This document shows positions 22,806 through 33,777 of a stretch of DNA of 64,000 nucleotides, piece after piece. Both the position numbers and the translations under genes were made by a program. This stretch comes from Allium sativum (taxonomy: Eukaryota; Streptophyta; Magnoliopsida; Asparagales; Amaryllidaceae): positions 97,298,599 to 97,362,598 of the forward strand of contig CM060911.1 of assembly GCA_030737875.1 (NCBI GenBank). Direction: 5' to 3'. The notes beneath the pieces are model-generated. The model searched no databases. It saw nothing but the letters and a program-made list of their open reading frames with translations, and had not been told where the DNA came from. Positions within the stretch are counted from its first letter, which is position 1. The number at the start of each line of letters is the position of its first letter.

Positions 22806-25139
22806 TGAGACGACCCGAAATCTCGTTTAGACGGAAACAAGGGTTATCTTTGGAATATAACACAGAAACAGATAATAGCAGAACAGGATTAAATAAATAC
22901 ACCAGATAATGAACAATAGAATATACTGGATAAAAGTAATCATCAGAGTTACACAGTATACAGGATCATACTTAGTACAAATACAGTTCAGCTATACATA
23001 AATGTCTACAGCGGAAATAAACAAAATATGTACAATAGGAGCTGAACAGCATAAAAAGAAATAAATGATAGAATCCATCTTCAGCTCCAACTATCCAGAA
23101 AGAACCAGCTAAACCTGAAAACAAGGCTGCCCGTGTAGAAAAAGGGGCACCCGAGTTTGAGAGTGAAACAAACTACGAGTCAGTCATGGGACTGGTATGA
23201 GAAATCTACTCAACACCTACATAATATGGCAAATCACAGGACCACGCCACTTTCGTGGAACGGGTTTACTCCATTAGATTGCCAGTGCTTTAAAACAAAT
23301 CTTTCTTTTAAACATCGCTATGCTTTTTATAAAAATGAAGCCGTTATAAAACTCAGTTCCCATCACACAATGCAACGCAAACCGGAGGATAGAGTTTTTA
23401 CCTTATAACGGCCAAAATATGCTTGATACGAATAAAACAAAGGCATTTGATATTATTGCTAGTGTTTATATGTTTTGAAAACAATTTCAAATCATAACTA
23501 TCAATCATAGACGGCATTAATGCCCCATACCACTATGTCGCCATATATAGGTATACAATCAAAACCGCACGGTGTCGTATTTGGAAATTGGATTTCCGTC
23601 ATGAACCAAGGCAAAAGATAGTCCTTACCGAATTCGAGACGCTCTAGCCCGTGTCTCAGGCAAGCGCGCAGGCAAGCCTTGGATCGTCAGGGCCGGTCCA
23701 CCGATGTGGATTATTAAGCCTGAACAATACGTTTCCCCGCCCTTTGGGGCGTCAACGAGCCAACGAATGACTCCATCGGACCCGGATCGTCCGATCAAAC
23801 CGAGGCATCTCGCAACAGCAACAACCACATAGGTGAAAAGTATATAAATGTCAGGGCTGGTAGGTCACTGACACCACCCTAGCTATAAAGAAACGCATGC
23901 CCTCCCTGATGTCATTCTCCCGTTTTAGGTTCATACCGGGGTGTGAGGCTCGCGAATTCACGTTATACACAAAGCTACGCCACAAATGCGGTGCTTTGAT
24001 CATCACCACAAGACTTTGCTTTTCAACAGAAGCCCTGATCACTGCATCTTAGCATGCCACACAGGCAATTCACACCGTGCAACTGCTGGCTATCAATCAC
24101 ACAGAACAAATTCCAATGTCGGACACACAGTCCATTTACAAGTCCGTTCTGGGTCTGAACGAAACCGGAGGCACTAAATACCTCGCAAACCCATCGATCA
24201 CCACGTACGTCTGAACGATCACCACTCGTTATCCATATTTCGGGATGCCTCCCAATCAGGACCTCGGTTACCATCCAAACGAGGTGAAGATCTCCGGTCT
24301 TCGACCACCGTCTTTATCTTCGACTTTCAATCGTCGGTCAATTATTTGAAATGAGAATTAACTCGGCCTTCTCAAATAATTCACGTATATTTAGAATTTC
24401 AATTCAATTTATTTCAATGGTTAAATTATTCGACAACACCAAGTTTGTTCTTTAATGTAATTTTCACACCAAACACATTCAACCATCAAATACCACATAA
24501 ATCAAGCAAATTCAGTTTATTTCCATTCCATATCGCTTATGATATTTTATAACTATTTATCGCTATTTTTATTTATTTTAAAATAGCTAATTCATTCAAA
24601 ACGACGCTTCGGGCCATAAAGCGGCCGTGGCACTGTTTTTCTTCAGATTTGATTTACACATATCTGAAAATCTAACCGTTGGATCTTCACAAAATTTACA
24701 TCATTAGAAAGGTCTTTTCAAAACGAATCCAACGGTTCCAGTTTCGGGAAAATCTGACGGTCGGATCTCCCGGTACTATCGTTTGAAGTTTCGATTTCAA
24801 AATACGAACTACAGCGTCGTTATTCGATTAAATATATAATTATATTTTTATATATATATATAAATATAATCGCTTCTGGCGCTGTTTTTCTTCAGATTTG
24901 AATTAAACATTCCAGACAATCCAACCGTTGGATTTTTACAAGGTTGGTGCCGTTGGAAAGATTATTCCAAGGCGAACCCGACGGTTGAGGTTCCGGGAAA
25001 ATCCAATGGTCGGATTCCCCATACTAGTTGTTTGAAATCACGGTTTCAAAATACGAACTACACGGCTTCATTTCGTTTTAATTTTATTTATATTTATATA
25101 TTTATATAAATATAGTTCATTCAATGTTTTCAATATCGT

Positions 25140-25430
25140 TTTCACTTCAAATTTTTCACTAACACCTTAAAATTTTGGAAAATTTCGCCATAACCTCCCC
25201 TGCACCGGGAGCATCAGGAAATTGCAAATAGCTTTCCCGGTCCTTCTAATCTCAAAAAGAAAAAGAAAAAGCCAAGCGGCTAGCCAAGCGGCTAGCCAAC
25301 AGGCTCATAAAATCATCACCCAAACAAAGCAGTAAATGTGTACCTATTTGTCGGGCACAAAATTTTATTCCTCTTCTCTAGCCCCTTTGCTATAACCTGT
25401 TCAATCAATATGCATGTACATATATATACA
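25140..25430 (-). other. Block shared with the internal regions of A, B and D
   Basis: Contains 'cgccataacctcccctgcac' and 'gccaagcggctagccaa' in the same order and orientation as B internals (about 8655-8945). Here it lies inside an LTR; the right C LTR has it at about 36120-36380. The left copy has a duplicated 'caagcggctagc' unit absent from the right copy. Confidence 0.75.
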
Positions 25431-25734
25431 GTTCTTATCATTTATCATTTTCTATTCAACTTCATATTTGATTTCTATTTGGTTTAAAAACACCATTTAT
25501 TCTAATGTTACATATATAGGTGCAAATCATTTCAATAGCTAATTAATGAATGTTTCAACTCATATATGTTTATTTTGAACAAGTGGCTATTTTTAACACT
25601 TCACATTTCAACGGTTTATGCATACAATAAAAATGTGATTTTTATTGTAAAACAATTCATTTTAAAACACTATTTTTCTATATAGTTCATATAGGTGATA
25701 AAAATAGGATTTTTATCATCAAACAATTTATATC

Positions 25735-26575
25735 AAAATATGAATACCATTCAACACATGAATTTCTAATCAACGAATGAATATCAATTCAACACATGAA
25801 TGTTTTCTATAGTTTCTATATATAGATAAAAATGTGATTTTTATTATCAAACAATTTATTTCAAAATATGAATACCATTCAACACATGAATTTCAAACCA
25901 ACGAATGAATATCAATTCAACACATGAATGTTTTCTATAGTTTCTATATATAAATAAAAATGTGATTTTTATTATCAAACAATTTATTTCAAAATATGAA
26001 TACCATTCAACACATGAATTTCTAATCAACGAATGAATATCAATTCAACACATGAATGTTTTCTATAGTTTCTATATATAAATAAAAATGTGATTTTTAT
26101 TATCAAACAATTTATTTCAAAATATGAATACCATTCAACACATGAATTTCTAATCAACGAATGAATATCAATTCAACACATGAATGTTTTCTATAGTTTC
26201 TATATATAAATAAAAATGTGATTTTTATTATCAAACAATTTATTTCAAAATATGAATACCATTCAACACATGAATTTCTAATCAACGAATGAATATCAAT
26301 TCAACACATGAATGTTTTCTATAGTTTCTATATATAGATAAAAATGTGATTATTATTATCAAACAATTTATTTCAAAATATGAATACCATTCAATACATG
26401 AATTTCTAATCAACGAATGAATATCAATTCAACACATGAATGTTTTCCATAGTTTCTATATATAGATAAAAATGTGATTTTTATTATCAAACAATTTATT
26501 TCAAAATATGAATACCATTCAACACATGAATTTCTAATCAACGAATGAATATCAATTCAACACATGAAGGTTTTC
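25735..26575. repeat. 128-bp tandem repeat in C 3' LTR
   Basis: Seven copies of a ~128-bp unit, recognisable by 'tgttttctatagtttctat' recurring at 25801, 25929, 26057, 26185, 26313 and 26441, with a divergent last copy. Each unit carries an 'aaaaatgtgatttttatta' segment like the AT repeats of D. Confidence 0.88.
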
Positions 26576-26959
26576 TATTCAATGAATAAATATAGTTTAA
26601 GCATATGAAAATAATTCAAACACACGAATATTATTCAAAATTTCGGCAGCATAACGGCAGGGTAGTTAAAACCGGGACCGTCCCTAGTACGGCTCCTCGC
26701 TCTACCTTAAAACCTCGCGGTTTTTGACAATGGGGATCATGCATCTAGTTCGCACGCAGGCGGCATGTATATATTTATTTCATTTCCACAAACTAATCCT
26801 ATGTGGTTTCAACCAAATATTTCTCAACCACAAACGGGTATTTTTCAACCACAATCAACCAATATCAATCACAAACAATCCCAAACAATCATTCGCTATC
26901 AATCAATTTTCACAACAATTTCAACCAATAAATATCGTCCATGGTTTGTGGACGAGGGC

Positions 26960-26960
<1 letters not shown>

Positions 26961-27018
<58 letters not shown>
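26961..27018. repeat. (TA)n microsatellite
   Basis: About 29 uninterrupted TA units at the site of the TATA tract of the hairpin/TATA block. The right LTR has a shorter run at about 37920-37969. Tyr/Ile alternating frames over it are meaningless. Confidence 0.95.
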
Positions 27019-27019
<1 letters not shown>

Positions 27020-27419
27020 CAATTCACTTTAATTTCACACACATATATATATATATATATATAGCTAGAAAAGAAATTGAAGAGCGATAAATTCTCACTC
27101 ATTTATAATTTTTAAATCAGAAATCTCACCGAATAGCTAATTCAATCCCACGACTCTTCTTTGCATAAAATCTTCGCCAATCTCCCTTTTTGTCGCTTTG
27201 TTGCCCGTATTCTCTACATATGTAAAAATCGAATTTTTACTATGTTATTCAATATATAAAAACTTCATTTCAAAAATATATATTCCGCCTTTTCAAAAAT
27301 AAAGATTATATTTTTAATATTCCTATGATGTAAAAATTATATTTTTATTACTTTAAAAATACAAAAATCATATCTTACTCCTTCTACTTAATAAAAATTC
27401 CCTCTTTTCTCTTTTAAAA

Positions 27420-27780
27420 ATATGATCTTTATTTTTCCAAGTTCAAATCTTTTTCTATTCAAAGTTCTAATCTTTTTCTATTTAAAGTTCAAATCTTTTT
27501 CTATTCAAAGTTCTAATCTTTTTCTATTCAAAGTTCTAATCTTTTTCTATTTAAAGTTCAAATCTTTTTCTATTTTAAATTCAAACCTTTTTCTATTTAA
27601 AGTTTAAACCTTTTCATCAAAATCAGTTTTATCCTTTATAAAAAATCAGTTTTATCCTTTATAAAAAAAATCAGTTTTATCCTTTATAAAAAATCATTTT
27701 TATCCTAATTAAAAAAAACAGTTTTATCCTAATTAAAAAAACAGTTTTATCCTAATTAAAAAAAACAGTTTTAAAATAAA
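27420..27780. repeat. AT-rich tandem repeats in C 3' LTR
   Basis: First 'tctttttctattcaaagttc' type units of about 27 bp (27440-27610), then 'atcagttttatcctttataa' type units of about 23-25 bp (27620-27775). The right LTR has the same pair of arrays (38380-38720). Confidence 0.8.
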
Positions 27781-27799
27781 ATAAAGTAAAACAACTTAC

Positions 27800-28100
27800 T
27801 TCAACTGCGAAGAAGGGGGGGAGCTTTGCGCTCACGGATCGAGGAAGGGGGGGTCGTCTTCGTCGGAGCTGGCTTCTAGGGGGGGGGCTTCAGCGTCTCG
27901 AACGGGAGGCTCTCGAATCGCGTCGCGATGGCTTCGAGGGGGAGGGCGAGGTCACTGGCGGTTCGAGGGTAGGGCTTCGGTGGAGGCGGTCGTGGGTGGG
28001 GCTTCGGTGGAGGCGATCGCCGATCGATTTAGGGTTTTCTCTTCTTTTTTTTTATCTGAGCGATTTAATTTTGAAGGGGGGGGGCCAGAACGAAAGATAA
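27800..28100 (-). other. CT/GC-rich exon-like island with donor-like end (C 3' LTR)
   Basis: On the minus strand it starts near a poly-C run, contains 'gaaaaccctaaatcgatcgg' and ends at GTTGAA followed by GTAAGTTG (27799 downward). The sequence is not obviously homologous to the B island base by base, yet position, composition and donor are the same. Confidence 0.4.
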
Positions 28101-28988
28101 AAGGGAGGGAATTAAAATATTTTTTTTATTTAATTATTTAATTTTGCAAAAAGTTGACTTTTACATACGACCTCTAAACGAGGCCCACCGCCTGCCGTTT
28201 ATAGAGTTTTACCCCCATTCCGAACACAATGGGATATGTATCGTAAGCTGATTCGATTGTTTCGAATAGTTTCCGTTGAATTTACATTTAAATCCTTATG
28301 TTGAATTTTAAACGTACATTTCAAATTACCGGGGTCACATACTTACTAGAAAAAATTCCAGAAAAATATTTTCTAGCTTCGTATTGACGATATGGTCCTA
28401 ACAAAACTAGTTTCGTCGAATTCTGAGACCGTTTGAAAAATGGTCAATTTCCAGTCGATTAAAATCAACTGAAACCGGTCAAACGCGTTTTCCTTTGCCA
28501 CGCTCACATATTGATTCGAAAAATTATGAAATTTGAAACCTAGCAATAATTTGACATCACGGATCCAACAAAAGTGGTTTCGTCGAAATCCGAGGTCGTA
28601 TGCAAAATGTCCATTTTTAAGGGCCTGAATTCCATAGCGACTATTCAGAATATTCAACTGGACATATCTTTTGATTCCCGCTATCAAATTTTGATTGGGC
28701 AGATTCGTTGGAAAGATATCATCAATTAGATCCTAATGTTTTTGGTTTCACTAAAATCCGGATTGTTTTGCACCTGGTATATTCAATTGAAGTTTGAAAT
28801 CGAATTATCGAACTACCCGCCATTTTCAATTCTATATATAATTATAATTAATTATATTGGTTTTCAAATGTCGATTCAAACTCAGTTTTCATCGCCATTA
28901 TTTAAAATATTTATTTTAAATATTTAAAATCCATTATTTTAGCCAATTTAAAAATTTTAAATTGGTTCAGATTTTCTGGGTCGTTACA

Positions 28989-29001
28989 ATCTCCCCCACT
29001 T
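28989..29001 (-). other. Polypurine tract of element C
   Basis: Inverted AAGTGGGGGAGAT directly next to the 3' LTR. Identical to the PPT of A and D, and continues into the same 'cttttcgtccccgaaaagga' sequence. Confidence 0.88.
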
Positions 29002-29239
29002 AAAACTTTTCGTCCCCGAAAAGGAATAAAGTCGAAAGTGGTTTGATAAATCTACAGTCACACAACACAACAACCAATCCAATTGTTTTAGCCTTCAAAA
29101 ATATACTAATCAAATCCTATACCTTTTAAAAATCCTTCAGACTATATAATTAAAAGTGCACATCCATGAAAAGAAAATAACAATAGAGTAGAGAATTATG
29201 TGGTAATGCAAAGTATGGTAAATGTACCTGGCACCAGAG
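29002..29239 (-). other. 3' untranslated stretch between pol and PPT of C
   Basis: The part next to the PPT (29002-29050) matches the same place in A, B and D. The rest (29050-29239) is AT-rich with no frame or repeat that I recognise. Confidence 0.6.
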
Positions 29240-30298
29240 TCAATCAGAGATATCTACTCGGCATCTGGGATAAGCTTTCTGAATGCTCTCCTCAGTTTCC
29301 CAAGTACAATCTCGCGGATCTCCACTCCATTGCACTTTGACTAAGTGAACCTTCTTGTTCCTCAGCTCTTTGGTTTCTTTGCCGATAATCTTTAGCGGCT
29401 CTCGCCTCACAGCTAATTCTGGAGTAATTTCAATATCCTGCTGAGCTGCTTCTTCCACGATCAAGTCTGGATCATGAACGTGCTTTCGAAGTTGAGATAT
29501 GTGAAATACATCATGAACTCCCGGCAACCAGTCAGGCAGTTTGACCCTATAAGCGAGAGTTCCGATCCGTTCCAGAATAGGAAACGGACCAATGAATTTG
29601 GGTGCCAACTTTCCAGTTTTGCCGAACCGGATAACTCCTCTCATCGGCGATACTTTCAAATATACATAGTCGCCAACTTCAAAGGATATATCTCTTCTTC
29701 TTCTATCGGCATAGCTCTTTTGTCGGCTTTGAGTGGCGAGTAATCTCTTCTTAATAAAATCGACTTTGTCGATAGCTTCTCGGATCATATCAGGACCCAA
29801 CACAAGTCTATTTCCTGGCTCGACCCAACAAATAGGAGATCGGCACGGTCTACCATACAATGCTTCGAATGGCGACATTGTCAGACTCGCCTGGTAGCTG
29901 TTGTTATAAGAGAATTCAGCCAAATGCAGATGGTCTTCCCATGATCCACCGAAATCTATAACACAAGCCCGCAATAGATCTTCTAAAATGCGATTCACCC
30001 TCTCAGTCTGACCGTCTGTTTGAGGATGATAAGCGGTGCTCAAGTTTAACTTTGTTCCCAGCTCGACTTGAAATGCTTCCCAGAATTTGCTAGTGAGTAT
30101 CGTATCTCTATCACTTACTATACTGAGCGGCACTCCATGCAGTCTAACTATTTCCCTGAAGTAAATATGCGCCAGACTCTGAGCGGTTCTATTTGATCTG
30201 ACAGGTATGAAATGGGCGGTCTTCGTGAAGCGATCTACGATCACCCAAATACTGTCATTTCCTTTCCTGGTTCTGGGCAGACCATCGATGAAATCCAT
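29240..30298 (-). CDS. pol: Integrase core and chromodomain segment of pol (352 codons)
   Basis: Integrase core with the DD35E triad: D2 (motif MDFIDGLP), D63 (VSDRDT) and E99 (QTERVNR), with 35 residues between the last two. The C-terminal module has a GPF motif at residues 237-239 and 'HDVFHISQLRKH' at 262-273. Residues about 300-345 form a chromodomain (PLKIIG ... LVKVQWSG ... TWE). In chromoviruses this domain is known to steer integration to heterochromatin by reading histone marks, which fits the self-nested context. The segment starts after a TAG at 30317-30319, so it is only an open part of pol. Confidence 0.92.
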   Translation of the reverse strand: MDFIDGLPRTRKGNDSIWVIVDRFTKTAHFIPVRSNRTAQSLAHIYFREIVRLHGVPLSIVSDRDTILTSKFWEAFQVELGTKLNLSTAYHPQTDGQTERVNRILEDLLRACVIDFGGSWEDHLHLAEFSYNNSYQASLTMSPFEALYGRPCRSPICWVEPGNRLVLGPDMIREAIDKVDFIKKRLLATQSRQKSYADRRRRDISFEVGDYVYLKVSPMRGVIRFGKTGKLAPKFIGPFPILERIGTLAYRVKLPDWLPGVHDVFHISQLRKHVHDPDLIVEEAAQQDIEITPELAVRREPLKIIGKETKELRNKKVHLVKVQWSGDPRDCTWETEESIQKAYPRCRVDISD

Positions 30299-30316
30299 AG
30301 AAATATGTTCCCACTT

Positions 30317-31747
30317 CTAGCCAGAAACTTCTAGCGGTTGTAATAATCCAGCCAATTTCTGCTGGTCGCTTTTGACTAGTTGGCAAGTAGGGCATCGACT
30401 AACATATATTGAAACGTCTCTCTTCATAGCCTTCCACCAGAATGTTCTTTTGAGATCGTTATACATTTTGGCCACACCAGGATGGATACTCAGCTTGGAC
30501 TTGTGACACTCGTCTAACACTTCCCTTTTTAGCTCAGGAACGTCAGGAACACAAATCCTTCCTTTCAATCTCAAGGTCTCGTCGTTATCTATTTGAAAGC
30601 ACGAGGGTTCGCCTTTCTGAATCCTTTTGATCATATCTTTTATAAAGTTATCATCCTTCTGAAGAATAGATATTTTGTCAATCAAGGATGTCGTGATAAT
30701 AAAGCTGGCGATCATTACATTCTTTCGGCTCAGCGCATCGGCCACGACATTGGCTTTTCCTGGAGTATATATAATTTCAAAGTCGTTTGCTGCAAGAAAC
30801 TCTAGCCAACGTTGCTGCCTCAAATTTAAGTCCTTTTGAGTGATCAGATACTTTAACGACTGGTGATCTGTAAACAGTTCAAATCTCTCGCCCAGAAGAT
30901 AGTGTCTCCAGATTTTCAAAGAGAATATGATAGCCAATAACTCAAGATCATGAGTTACATAGTTTTTCTCGTGCGGTTTCAGTTGACGGCTAGCATAAGC
31001 AATCACTTGGCCCCTTTGCATCAACACTGCACCAAGGCCTTCTCTAGAAGCATCAGTCCAGACTTTTAAATCTTGGTGGCCATCGATGATGGTTAACACT
31101 GGAGCTGTCGTTAATCTCAACTTCAGCTCTTCGAAAGCCTCCTCACTCTCTTGAGTCCATCTGAATTCAGAATGCTTCTTTGTAAGCTTCGTTAAGTGAC
31201 CAGATATCTTCGAAAAGTCTTTAACGAACTTCCGGTGATAGCTAGCCAATCCGAGAAAACTACGGACTTCAGTGGGTTTGCTGGGCTGTTTCCAATTCTG
31301 AATGGCTGTGATTTTGCTTGGATCCACAGCAATTCCTTCTTTCGATACGACGTGGCCTAGAAATTTTACTTCATCTTGCCAGAAGATACATTTGGAAAAC
31401 TTGGCTTTTAATACATTCCGTCTCAGAATTTCTAGAACCTGTTCTAGATGCTCTTCATGCTCGGCCTTTGATTTAGAGAAGATTAGAACATCATCAATAA
31501 AAACCAGAACAAATTTATTCAATACTCCCCTAAATACTTTGTTCATTAGATCGACGAAGTAAGCGGGAGCGTTACATAAGCCGAACGGCATTACTAACCA
31601 CTCGTAGAATAAGTCGGGGCCTGTGAACGCTGTCATTGGAACACACTCTTCGGCAATTCGAAGTTGATGGAATCCTGTAGCTAGGTCCATTCGTGAGAAT
31701 ACTTGTGCTCCATTTAATCGATCTAACAAATCATCAATCCGCGGCAA
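30317..31747 (-). CDS. pol: Reverse transcriptase, RNase H and integrase zinc-finger segment of pol (476 codons)
   Basis: RT motifs: MPFGLCNAP at residues 53-61 and FIDD (the YxDD box) at 83-86. RNase H: D232 (WTDAS), E269 (DLELLA), D294 (FTDHQ), D337 (VADALS), so the acidic residues are all present. The HHCC zinc-binding region of integrase uses H415, H422, C452 and C455. The N-terminal part of RT lies upstream, beyond TAG codons at 31769-31771 and 31889-31891, and shows the expected 'VPKSDGT' and 'CVDYRDLNK' motifs. Makes cDNA from the genomic RNA in virus-like particles when intact. Confidence 0.92.
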   Translation of the reverse strand: MPRIDDLLDRLNGAQVFSRMDLATGFHQLRIAEECVPMTAFTGPDLFYEWLVMPFGLCNAPAYFVDLMNKVFRGVLNKFVLVFIDDVLIFSKSKAEHEEHLEQVLEILRRNVLKAKFSKCIFWQDEVKFLGHVVSKEGIAVDPSKITAIQNWKQPSKPTEVRSFLGLASYHRKFVKDFSKISGHLTKLTKKHSEFRWTQESEEAFEELKLRLTTAPVLTIIDGHQDLKVWTDASREGLGAVLMQRGQVIAYASRQLKPHEKNYVTHDLELLAIIFSLKIWRHYLLGERFELFTDHQSLKYLITQKDLNLRQQRWLEFLAANDFEIIYTPGKANVVADALSRKNVMIASFIITTSLIDKISILQKDDNFIKDMIKRIQKGEPSCFQIDNDETLRLKGRICVPDVPELKREVLDECHKSKLSIHPGVAKMYNDLKRTFWWKAMKRDVSIYVSRCPTCQLVKSDQQKLAGLLQPLEVSG

Positions 31748-31999
31748 TGGATACTTGTTCTTTATTGTCTATTTGTTCAGATCACGATAATCCACACATA
31801 GTCGTTGAGTACCGTCAGATTTTGGGACAAATACCACTGCTGCACCCCAATCAGAGAAACTAGGTCTGATTAGACCCTTCCATACTAGCTATCGTGTTTG
31901 ATTGTCTAATTCTTCCTTCTCTTTCAAGGACATTCTTCGAATTGCGTGAACTACTGGCCTTGCATTGGGAATTAAAGCAATCTTGAAATCTATTTCTCT

Positions 32000-33379
32000 C
32001 TACGGAGGTAAGCGAACAACTTCCTCGAACACATCCGCATAGTTCTTGACGACAGGAATGTCTTTGATGAGGTCAGGAATATTCTCTGCAACCTCAGGGA
32101 CATTTTCTATTTGGACTGGAGAAATATTCAGAGCTGCCCAGAAGTCTTTTCTATTAGCATTCTGACCTTCACACGGTATGGTTATATAACTCCCGGATTT
32201 AATCTTAGCTCTAACAACTCTCTCGGCGCATCTAACCTCTGCTTCATATTTGGTTAACCAATCCAATCCCAAAATAAGATCGAATTCATCAAAGTTCATG
32301 ACGACAGAGATAATAGGGAATTTATAGCAAGAAAAAGAGACGGGTACTGCACAAACCCAACTGAGATTGATGGAACCTCCAACTGGATTTCGGACAGTCA
32401 TTGGCTCTTTGAGCTTCTTCAAATTCAAATCTAACTTCTTGACTGCACTCTTTGCAATAAAGCTTCGTGACGCGCCAGTGTCAAACAGTACTTTAACTGG
32501 AATGTTCTTGACATTGAGCGTGCCTTCTAAAACATCAGCCCTTTCCTCATCAGACGAAGATGCAGGCAATTCGGCCACTTCATTTACCTGAGCTTCTTTG
32601 GCCCTTTTTAACAGCCAGCAATCTCGCTTTATATGACCGGACTGATGGCAGAGATTGCATTTTTTATTCGCTTGAGATCCTTCTTTGGATCGAAGTCTAC
32701 CTTTTAATTGCTTCTTTAAAGGCCCGCGGTTTATCGACAAATGCCCTTTCAGATGGCAGTTATTGCATACGGTGGTCGTTACCGGTTCTTTCCCAGATTC
32801 AACCCTTTTTCTCTTGGCACTGGGCTTCTTATTGACCTCAGACCTCATACTGGCTTCAGGAATATCAGTTTCCGACTTTTCTTTGTCACTAGAACAGACT
32901 TCTTCTTCGTCGCATAACATTCCTTTCTTATGGAGATCTTCATACTGATAAGCCATGTATATCATTTCAGAAAAAGGAAGCTTCACATGCCCCAATACTT
33001 TATTCTGATATTTCCTTTGAAGTCCGTAAATAAATCTCAAATTCTTTCTCCTCGTATTATGAATTAGATGGGGAGCAAAGTGAACAAGTTCATTGAATTT
33101 CTTATGATATTCTGGGATGGTCATATCACCTTGTATTAGATAAGAAAATTCATCACATAATCTCTCGGTTGCTTCGGGAGGAGTAAATCTTTCTAAGAAA
33201 ATCACTTTGAATCTGTCCCAGGTGATATCACCTTCTGGATTATCTTTAATAACTGAATCCCACCAAAACAAAGCTTCTTCTTTGAGTGCCCAAGACGCCA
33301 GTAATCTTTTCTGATCGTCTCTCAGCTTTAAACCCTCAAAGATCTTCTCTGCAGAACGAATCCAAGCTTGTGTTTCCAT
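32000..33379 (-). CDS. gag: Gag and protease segment (459 codons)
   Basis: The first ~150 residues match the retrotransposon gag (capsid) family: 'WWDSVIKD', 'FKVIFLERFTP', 'YHKKFNELVHFAP'. Two CCHC zinc knuckles follow: 241-254 is intact (CNLCHQSGHIKRDC), while the first, 205-218, has Arg where the last Cys belongs. The aspartic protease has DTGAS at 300-304 and ILGLDWL at 369-375. The frame ends at a TAG immediately after LPP, the usual start of the RT-linker motif. The true gag start is upstream at 33526, separated by a TAG at 33458-33460. Confidence 0.92.
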   Translation of the reverse strand: METQAWIRSAEKIFEGLKLRDDQKRLLASWALKEEALFWWDSVIKDNPEGDITWDRFKVIFLERFTPPEATERLCDEFSYLIQGDMTIPEYHKKFNELVHFAPHLIHNTRRKNLRFIYGLQRKYQNKVLGHVKLPFSEMIYMAYQYEDLHKKGMLCDEEEVCSSDKEKSETDIPEASMRSEVNKKPSAKRKRVESGKEPVTTTVCNNCHLKGHLSINRGPLKKQLKGRLRSKEGSQANKKCNLCHQSGHIKRDCWLLKRAKEAQVNEVAELPASSSDEERADVLEGTLNVKNIPVKVLFDTGASRSFIAKSAVKKLDLNLKKLKEPMTVRNPVGGSINLSWVCAVPVSFSCYKFPIISVVMNFDEFDLILGLDWLTKYEAEVRCAERVVRAKIKSGSYITIPCEGQNANRKDFWAALNISPVQIENVPEVAENIPDLIKDIPVVKNYADVFEEVVRLPP

Positions 33380-33655
33380 AATGGACTCTTTGCCTAAGAA
33401 TGGCGATCCACCCAGATTTCGAAATATCTTGTATAGAACTTCTATATTGGATTCTGGCTACGGGAGCACAACTGGCTCATCAGCTGGTCGAGCCATACGA
33501 TTATTTCTTCTGTTCCTGCCACTCATTTTCTAGTACTTCTGCAATTAGCAGATCAAGTGTCAGGTCACAGAAAAGAAAATTTTCAAACATAGAAACATAT
33601 ACTTCAAGTGTAAATGTGTCTATCGAGGTGTAATTTCATTCTGCTTTACTCATAC

Positions 33656-33714
33656 TAGGATATTGCTGATCCTATCTGCATAGAGTTACCCGTCCTAGAA
33701 CACTACTGGTTCTA
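33656..33714 (-). other. Twin hairpins downstream of the PBS (element C)
   Basis: In element sense, hairpin 1 (33714-33696) has stem TAGAAC/GTTCTA and loop CAGTAGT; hairpin 2 (33674-33656) has stem TAGGAT/ATCCTA and loop CAGCAAT. Both stems are perfect 6-bp, loops 7 nt, spacer 21 nt, distance to PBS about 51 nt. B and D have different stem sequences that still pair, and the same loop type. Confidence 0.62.
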
Positions 33715-33765
33715 TTTCTGATGAGTTCGTTCGAATGTTATATTCCAGAACTAAGCTTAACCAAA

Positions 33766-33777
33766 GCTCCGATACCA
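33766..33777 (-). other. Primer-binding site of element C
   Basis: Minus-strand TGGTATCGGAGC, three bases from the 5' LTR. One mismatch (G for A) to the initiator Met tRNA complement that is perfect in B and D. Confidence 0.88.

Larger units (their letters stand above)
22806..28988 (-). mobile_element. Element C 3' LTR (left, 6.2 kb)
   Basis: TGAGACGACCCG on the left, GGGTCGTTACA on the right. From left: a U5-side module homologous to B LTR1 1900-3300 (about 23100-24380), a region with two related 'aatccaaccgttggat'-type blocks (24600-25080), a ~300-bp block that is internal sequence in A, B and D (about 25140-25430), a 128-bp tandem array, a TA microsatellite, AT-rich repeats (about 27420-27780), a CT/GC-rich island and the U3 start. 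No gene seen. Confidence 0.92.
29240..33526 (-). pseudogene. gag-pol polyprotein of element C, broken by five TAG stops
   Basis: One reading frame of 1428 codons on the minus strand, from ATG at 33526-33524 to TGA at 29242-29240, with domains in the Ty3/gypsy order gag, zinc knuckles, protease, RT, RNase H, integrase, chromodomain. It is interrupted at 33460-33458, 32002-32000, 31891-31889, 31771-31769 and 30319-30317. All five stops are TAG and there is no frameshift. The length fits a complete chromovirus polyprotein. The start at 33526 is chosen because it is the first in-frame ATG after the leader and the frame continues directly into recognisable gag; the ATG at 33379 is internal. Confidence 0.9.

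Noticed and set aside
26724..27102. Frames rich in alternating Tyr/Ile (also 37682-38005 and 47603-47998)
   Set aside because: Produced by (TA)n microsatellites; no conserved protein outside the repeat.
22806..28988. Treating the left C LTR as an independent solo LTR
   Set aside because: It abuts the PPT and the gag-pol internal region, and the single pair of matching TSDs brackets the entire 17.1 kb.
32367..32948. Plus-strand frames opposite gag-pol (also 29474-29743, 30593-30805, 31302-31562)
   Set aside because: Shadow frames of the minus-strand polyprotein, which has all the domain motifs.
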